Source: Phormidium tenue FACHB-1050
Lineage (GTDB): Bacteria > Cyanobacteriota > Cyanobacteriia > Pseudanabaenales > Pseudanabaenaceae
Reading direction: 5' to 3'
NCBI RefSeq assembly: GCF_014696925.1
Contig: NZ_JACJQY010000052.1
Coordinates: 1 to 36,095, forward strand
DNA: 36,095 nt
Part shown: positions 31,751 through 36,095 of the stretch, one piece after another
Layout of the letters: each line of letters begins with the position of its first letter
Numbering within the stretch: position 1 is the stretch's first letter
The notes under the pieces: model-generated
What the model saw: only the letters and a program-made list of their open reading frames with translations
The model's database searches: none
Told to the model about the DNA's origin: nothing
Translations under genes and position numbers: made by a program

Positions 31751-32581
31751 ATGTCTCAAGCAACAGAAATTGCCGAGCAGTTAGGACAAATCAAGCAAGA
31801 GAACCCATATTTACAGAAAGAGATCGCGCGGCTGAATCGTGAAGATTTTATAGAACTCGAACAAGTGGAGCTTGTGCATAATTGGCTAGAGAGTAAGCTC
31901 AAGTCTGGTCAGCCCTGCCGTATTGTCGGTGAGTCTCGGACAGGTAAGACTATTGCCTGCGATTCCTACCGACTTAGACATAAACCGATACAAGAGCATG
32001 GCAAACCTCCAATAGTGCCTGTCATTTACATTCATCCGCCGACAGAATGTGGGTCACGAGAACTTTTTAGGACGATCATCGAGGATTTGAGATATCAGAT
32101 ACCCAAAGGGACTATTGCAGATCTACGAGATCGCACCTATAAGGTTTTGAAGAGTTGCAATGTAGAGATGTTGATTATTGACGAAGCAGATCGGCTTAAG
32201 CCTAAAACTTTTGCCGATGTGCGCGATTTTTCTGACAGGTTGAAGATTTCTGTGGTCTTGGTTGGCACAGATCGTTTGGATGCGTTAATTAAGCGTGATG
32301 AACAGGTCTATAACCGCTTTCGGGCTTGTTATCAATTTAAACTTTTGACAGGGGAGCAGCTTCGGCAAACGGTAGAAATTTGGGAGCGGCAAGTACTGTG
32401 TTTACCTGTTGCCTCCAACTTAACCAGCAACGAAATGCTCAATATTTTGCAAAAAGCCACACGAGGCTACATTGGCTTGCTAGATATGGTGTTGCGTACA
32501 GCGGCTATTCGCTCTTTACAGAAAGGGTTGACAAGAATTGACAAAGCTACGCTGCAAGAAGTGACAGAGGAATTTAGGTAA
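31751..32581 (+). CDS. tnsC: TnsC AAA+ regulator of transposition
   Basis: A 276-aa AAA+ ATPase: Walker A GESRTGKT (60-67), Walker B LIIDEAD (141-147). It has the small size of V-K TnsC proteins, which form helical filaments on target DNA and bridge Cas12k/TniQ to TnsB. A TAATG overlap with tniQ indicates translational coupling. The open frame is intact, with no deviation at key residues. Confidence 0.96.
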   Translation: MSQATEIAEQLGQIKQENPYLQKEIARLNREDFIELEQVELVHNWLESKLKSGQPCRIVGESRTGKTIACDSYRLRHKPIQEHGKPPIVPVIYIHPPTECGSRELFRTIIEDLRYQIPKGTIADLRDRTYKVLKSCNVEMLIIDEADRLKPKTFADVRDFSDRLKISVVLVGTDRLDALIKRDEQVYNRFRACYQFKLLTGEQLRQTVEIWERQVLCLPVASNLTSNEMLNILQKATRGYIGLLDMVLRTAAIRSLQKGLTRIDKATLQEVTEEFR

Positions 32582-33078
32582 TGCAGACTATTCAACCTTG
32601 GTTCTTTCAGATTGAGCCTTATGAGGGTGAGAGCATTAGCCATTTTTTAGGACGGATTCGCCGTGAGAACTATTTAACTTCAAGTGGCTTAGGTAAATTG
32701 ACAGGACTTGGTGGTGCGATCGCGCGATGGGAAAAGTTTCGCTTTAATCCTCCTCCTAGTGCTAAAGACTTAGAAGCTTTGGCTCTGGTAGTGGCTGTAA
32801 GTGCCGATAGGTTATTCCAAATGCTACCGCCTGAAGACATAGCAATCAAGCTTGAGCCGATTCGGATCTGTTGTGCTTGCTATGCTGAGCAACCTTGTCA
32901 TCGGATGGAATGGCAATATAAAACGACTGATCGTTGTACTCGTCATGGGGTGACTTTGCTATCTCAATGTCCAAAATGTCATGCAAGGTTTAAGATTCCT
33001 TCACTATGGATTGAAGGGCGTTGCCATCGTTGCTTTACGAGTTTTGCAGACATGCAGCCTAACCAAAAGTTGTTATGA
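32581..33078 (+). CDS. tniQ: TniQ, short V-K type
   Basis: 165 aa, the short form of TniQ found in type V-K elements. An N-terminal segment, WFFQIEPYEGESISHFLGRI, is typical of TniQ, followed by a small HTH and two zinc-binding clusters: C97/C98/C100, C106/H107, C119/H122, then C130/C133 and C148/C151. It caps the TnsC filament and joins it to the Cas12k-tracrRNA complex. It is separated from cas12k by only 62 bp, with no cargo between. Confidence 0.95.
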   Translation: MQTIQPWFFQIEPYEGESISHFLGRIRRENYLTSSGLGKLTGLGGAIARWEKFRFNPPPSAKDLEALALVVAVSADRLFQMLPPEDIAIKLEPIRICCACYAEQPCHRMEWQYKTTDRCTRHGVTLLSQCPKCHARFKIPSLWIEGRCHRCFTSFADMQPNQKLL

Positions 33079-33140
33079 CGAGCATTGGCTAGACTGCCCA
33101 ATCACTACATCTATAAAAAACAATTTATTACTATAGTTGC

Positions 33141-34988
33141 ATGAGTCAGATCACGGTCCAATGTCGCCTCATCGCCAATGAATCTACCCGTCAAATACTT
33201 TGGGAGTTGATGGCAGAGCGCAACACGCCTTTGATTAACGAACTCTTACAAAGGATTGCACAGCATCCTGACTTTCTGACATGGCGGCAAAAAGGGGGAT
33301 TACCTAATGCTATTGTCGGAGATCTCTGTAAATCTCTCAAGACTGAACCTCGCTTTAGTGGTCAACCTGCAAGGTTTTATCTTTCGGCTAAGCAACTTGT
33401 AGAGGATATTTTTAAGTCTTGGCTTACGCTCAAAAAAAAGCAACAACGCAAGCTTGAGCGTAAGCTCCGTTGGTTGGAGATTCTCAAAAGTGATGTAGAA
33501 CTGCAAAAGCTTGGTAATTGCGATTTAGCGTCGATTCGTAGTCAAGCTAGTATCGTCCTCAGTCAAGTACAAGCTAGCGATCGCCTAGATGATTTCAATG
33601 TGGTTAATTGCCTGTTTGCCCTATATCGAGATAGTAAAGAAGTTTTGACTAGGGTCGCGATCACGTACTTACTCAAAAATGGCGGCAAAGTTAGCCAGAA
33701 AGAAGAAAATCCCGAACATTTTGCTAAGCGTCAACGCAAAGTCCAAATCACTGTAAAACGGCTTATTGAACAGATAGAAAGTAGTTTACCGAAAGGAAGA
33801 GATTTAACGGGGCAAACATGGCTAGAAACCTTACTAATTGCGGCAACTACTGTACCCAAAGATGAAGTCGAAGCAAGGAGTTGGCAGGACAATCTACTGA
33901 AGCATCCAAGTTATCTTCCATTTCCTATTACGATCAAGTCTAATGAGGTGATGACTTGGGAAAAGAACGCGCAGGGTCGTCTATACGTTCGTTTCTGTGG
34001 TTTGGGGAAGCATAGATTTGCGGTTTATTGTGACAATCGACAGCTCCATTGGTTTAAACGTTTTTTTGATGACCAAACAACGAAAAAACAAAGCAAAGAT
34101 GCTCATTCCAGTGGTCTGTTTACTTTGCGCTCTGGATGTATTGCATGGCAACTAGGCGATGGTAAGGGGGAGCCTTGGAATGTTAACCATTTGTATCTTC
34201 ACTGCACTGTGGATACAAATCTGTGGACGGATGAAGGAACGGCAAATGTACGTCAGGAGAAAGCGGCTGAGACAACAAAAGATTTGGCTATTATGAAAGA
34301 GAAAGAGACCTTGTCTAAGGATCAAGAGATCTATGTTAAACGTCTACAATCTACACTCAATCGCATTAACAATCCTTTTCCTAGACCGAGTAAGCCTCTA
34401 TACGAAGGTCAAGCCCATATTCTCCTTGGTGTCAGTATGGGCTTGGAGCATCCTGCTACGGTTGCGGTGGTTGATGTGATTAATGGTAAAGCGATCGCCT
34501 ATCGTAGTATCCGTCAATTGTTAGGTGAGAATTATGGGTTACTCAATCGCCAAAGATTTCAGAAACGACAGAACGCTCATGATCGCTACAAAGCTCAGAA
34601 GCAGTTTGCCGATAATCAATTTGGTGAATCTGAGTTAGGGCAGTATATTGATCGTTTAATCGCGAAAGCGATTATTGCGGTTGCTAGAGAATACCGTGCT
34701 AGTAGTATCGTCATTCCTGAGTTAGATGATATGCGAGAGTCTGTACAAGCGGAAGTTCAGGCGATCGCTGAACTAAAAATTGTTAATGTTGTGGAAGCTC
34801 AGAAGAATTATTCTAAGAAATGTAGTGTCAATGTCCATAATTGGAGCTATGGGAGGTTGATTGAATGCATTAAGTCTCAAGCGGCGAAGTTAAAGATTGC
34901 GATTGAGCAGTGTAAACAACCTCATAAGGGTAGTCCGCAGGAAAAAGCTAGGGATTTGGCTGTTAATGCTTATCTAGCTAGGAAATAA
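33141..34988 (+). CDS. cas12k: Cas12k, nuclease-inactive RNA-guided target selector
   Basis: 615 aa, close to the roughly 640 aa of studied Cas12k proteins. It starts MSQITVQCRLIANESTRQIL, the canonical family opening, and ends GSPQEKARDLAVNAYLARK, so it is complete. The RuvC I site reads GVSMG (430-434), with Ser432 where nucleases carry Asp; the RuvC II region is VIPELDDMRE (E527) and RuvC III lies near ARDLAVNAY. Loss of the first acidic residue fits the family's lack of DNA cleavage. It binds a tracrRNA-crRNA pair and a GTN-type PAM target (family knowledge), then recruits TniQ, TnsC and TnsB. No regulator gene such as a MerR-type cvkR is seen beside it. Confidence 0.96.
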   Translation: MSQITVQCRLIANESTRQILWELMAERNTPLINELLQRIAQHPDFLTWRQKGGLPNAIVGDLCKSLKTEPRFSGQPARFYLSAKQLVEDIFKSWLTLKKKQQRKLERKLRWLEILKSDVELQKLGNCDLASIRSQASIVLSQVQASDRLDDFNVVNCLFALYRDSKEVLTRVAITYLLKNGGKVSQKEENPEHFAKRQRKVQITVKRLIEQIESSLPKGRDLTGQTWLETLLIAATTVPKDEVEARSWQDNLLKHPSYLPFPITIKSNEVMTWEKNAQGRLYVRFCGLGKHRFAVYCDNRQLHWFKRFFDDQTTKKQSKDAHSSGLFTLRSGCIAWQLGDGKGEPWNVNHLYLHCTVDTNLWTDEGTANVRQEKAAETTKDLAIMKEKETLSKDQEIYVKRLQSTLNRINNPFPRPSKPLYEGQAHILLGVSMGLEHPATVAVVDVINGKAIAYRSIRQLLGENYGLLNRQRFQKRQNAHDRYKAQKQFADNQFGESELGQYIDRLIAKAIIAVAREYRASSIVIPELDDMRESVQAEVQAIAELKIVNVVEAQKNYSKKCSVNVHNWSYGRLIECIKSQAAKLKIAIEQCKQPHKGSPQEKARDLAVNAYLARK

Positions 34989-35044
34989 TTTTTAATAAGA
35001 TTTGCGGAATCTTGACAATTAGAGAATTTTTTTGCATAGTTTTT
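34989..35044. other. Spacer between cas12k and tracrRNA
   Basis: A short AT-rich stretch that would hold the tracrRNA promoter (TTGACA-like TTGACAATT at 35013, with TTTTTTATAG near 35040 as a possible -10). No gene is seen. Confidence 0.4.
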
Positions 35045-35275
35045 TATAGCGCCGTAGTTCATGGTTGTTTTCAATCCTCTGTGCTACGCAAGTATGGGTT
35101 AGTTTGACTGTTAGTTAAGGCGGTCTTGCTTTCTGACCCTTGTGGCTACTCGCTCTGATGCTGCCGTTGCAAGACGGGAATAAGGTGCGCTCCCAGCAAT
35201 AAGGGTATAGATTTACTTACTTTAAGTAGTGGCTACTGAATCACCTCCGAGCAAGGAGGAACCCTCTTTTTTTAC
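35045..35275 (+). ncRNA. CAST tracrRNA
   Basis: Resembles known V-K tracrRNAs block by block: TATAGCGCCG start, GGGTTAGTTTGACTGT, CTTGCTTTCTGACCC, GGTGCGCTCCCAGCAATAAG, GTAGTGGCTACTGAATCACC, then GGAGGAACCCTC. AACCCTC (35260-35266) is the anti-repeat that pairs with GAGGGTT of the CRISPR repeat. The ends are estimated; the T7 tract at 35267-35273 may be the terminator. Confidence 0.85.
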
Positions 35276-35463
35276 GCGAACCTCAAGCAAGGTCTAATTT
35301 CCTGACAGGTTCGCGCAATGTCTGAAATGTTTGTCAGTAAATAATTTCGATTTTATATTTGCTGGTAAGTATTTCTTAATGTTGTTTCTGGTATGAGTTA
35401 ATAAATAGGTTCGCACTTTGTTTGTTTAAATGCTTTACATAGCAAGGCTTTTAAGTAATCAGG
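35276..35463. other. Leader between tracrRNA and CRISPR array
   Basis: About 190 bp, AT-rich, no gene seen. The last 60 bases before the first repeat would be the array leader. GAACCTC and CAGGTTCGCG near 35280-35316 form a partial inverted repeat (GCGAACCT/AGGTTCGC). Confidence 0.4.
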
Positions 35464-35865
35464 GTTGCAATCTCTCTTCTAGAAATATGAGGGTTGAAAG
35501 GTGGGACAGTCCTCTATCACGACTTTCTTGATAAACGTTGCAATCTCTCTTCTAGAAATATGAGGGTTGAAAGCCACAACAACGCCCATCTCTCTATCGT
35601 TGTCACGTTGCAATCTCTCTTCTAGAAATATGAGGGTTGAAAGCATTGCATATAATCAGTAGGCATGTATACATTTCCTGTGTTGCAATCTCTCTTCTAG
35701 AAATATGAGGGTTGAAAGAATGTGTTGATTCTTAGGTGATCGCCGAATGTAGATTGTTGCAATCTCTCTTCCAGAAATATGAGGGTTAAAAGGGTTGATA
35801 AACTACATGATCAAGATTCATGCCAGTGTTGCGATCTCTCTTCCAGAAATATGTGGGTTGTAAAG
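35464..35865 (+). CRISPR. V-K CRISPR array, six repeats
   Basis: A 37-bp repeat running GTTGCAATCTCTCTTC...GGGTTGAAAG, starting at 35464, 35537, 35607, 35682, 35756 and 35828. Spacers are 36, 33, 38, 37 and 35 bp. Repeats 1-4 are identical. Repeat 5 has two changes (TTCC, TTAAAAG). Repeat 6 has several and an extra base (GCGATC, GTGGGTTGTAAAG), the usual decay at the distal end. The orientation matches the tracrRNA anti-repeat. By eye none of the spacers matches other DNA in this window. Confidence 0.95.
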
Positions 35866-35994
35866 TACATCTCTGTCTTAGCTAAAGGTATAAGAATACA
35901 AAGTTATGATCGCTATTTTAAGAACGAGTAGGCTGAAATTCTTTGATTATCCCTCAGCCCCGAAACCATTAGGAAGGCGATCGCAATAGTTCGA
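35866..35994. other. Region between array and right end; possible terminal guide
   Basis: After the degenerate sixth repeat comes TACATCTCTGTCTTAGCTAA, which could act as a sixth spacer. A further repeat-like scrap, GGCTGAAAT, lies at about 35932. V-K elements often carry a delocalised homing guide here. I found no match to either candidate beside the left or right end in this window. No gene is seen. Confidence 0.4.
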
Positions 35995-36095
35995 CGACAT
36001 TAATTTGTTAACAATAAGAAGATATCTGTATACTTCTAGTATTATTAATAACGACACTAATTTGTTAACGGCGACAAGTAATGTGTTACTCGACA
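35995..36095 (+). other. CAST right end with TnsB-binding boxes
   Basis: Three boxes starting CGACA (about 35995, 36052 and 36072), each followed by an AATTTGTTAAC or AAGTAATGTGTTAC-like segment, end in TGTTACTCGACA at 36095. The compact layout of fewer boxes than the left end is typical. The sequence is identical to 1-101. Confidence 0.9.

Larger units (their letters stand above)
29815..36095 (+). mobile_element. Type V-K CRISPR-associated transposon (CAST), cargo-less
   Basis: A Tn7-like element bounded by TGTCGAGTAACA (29815) and its complement TGTTACTCGACA (ending 36095). Contents in order: left-end TnsB boxes, tnsB, tnsC, tniQ, cas12k, tracrRNA, CRISPR array, right-end boxes. Length is 6,281 bp. 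No tnsA is present, as in all V-K elements, so insertion should proceed by copy-and-paste to a cointegrate. Unusually there is no cargo gene between the core genes and the ends. The five flanking bases differ (TCATT left, GGTTT right), so there is no target duplication at this pair of junctions. Confidence 0.93.

Noticed and set aside
33079-33140. Cargo or a MerR-type regulator (cvkR) between tniQ and cas12k
   Set aside because: Only 62 bp separate the genes, and no regulator-like frame is present there or between cas12k and the right end.
34425-34988. Cas12k as an active RuvC nuclease
   Set aside because: The first RuvC aspartate position is Ser (GVSMG), and the family is known not to cleave DNA.
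1-36095. tRNA or rRNA genes
   Set aside because: No cloverleaf-like or rRNA-like sequence was recognised; the only structured RNAs seen are the tracrRNA, CRISPR and TR regions.

Overview
The window looks like a cyanobacterial plasmid of about 36 kb. The HIP1 octamer GCGATCGC recurs throughout, GC is moderate to low, and the gene families are typical of filamentous cyanobacteria; a Pseudanabaena-like host is only a guess. Bases 1-101 are identical to 35995-36095, which fits a circular molecule of about 35,994 bp with an assembly overlap. A primase-type replication protein and a ParA/ribbon-helix-helix partition locus support plasmid identity.

Layout. 102-900: flank of a transposon end, a 51-bp scrap of the rep gene and a DUF29 pseudogene. 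896-2990: primase-like rep gene (minus) with a hairpin-rich leader. 3252-12774: minus-strand type I restriction-modification operon (hsdM, hsdS, AlbA_2 protein, hsdR, M48-type peptidase). 12924-14463: 16-bp iterons, a small ORF, a 50-bp perfect palindrome, and the par locus with related repeats inside the RHH gene. 14539-19138: accessory zone with an HTH-like small protein, a 99-bp MITE with 8-bp target duplication, a membrane/pentapeptide-repeat protein, a 243-bp inverted-repeat element that appears to cut off a tyrosine recombinase, and a minimal catalytic tyrosine recombinase.

19342-29743 is one long minus-strand island: EAD1-trypsin protease, small membrane protein, EAD1-VMAP-like protein, MoxR-type AAA+ ATPase and vWA-FGE protein, followed by a complete diversity-generating retroelement (Avd, reverse transcriptase, template repeat) and two further FGE-fold proteins. 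Three variable repeats (VRs) align to one 115-bp template repeat (TR) without gaps. By my count they differ at 14, 14 and 13 positions, all at template adenines. An NTP-dependent conflict system of the MoxR/vWA/EAD type is therefore coupled to a hypermutation device that diversifies its FGE-fold proteins, one of which is the vWA protein itself.

29815-36095 is a compact type V-K CRISPR-associated transposon: left end, tnsB, tnsC, tniQ, cas12k, tracrRNA, a six-repeat CRISPR array and right end. It has no cargo and no tnsA. Its left end lies 72 bp upstream of the conflict operon. The two flanks lack a matching 5-bp duplication, and the right-end sequence is found at both window termini.
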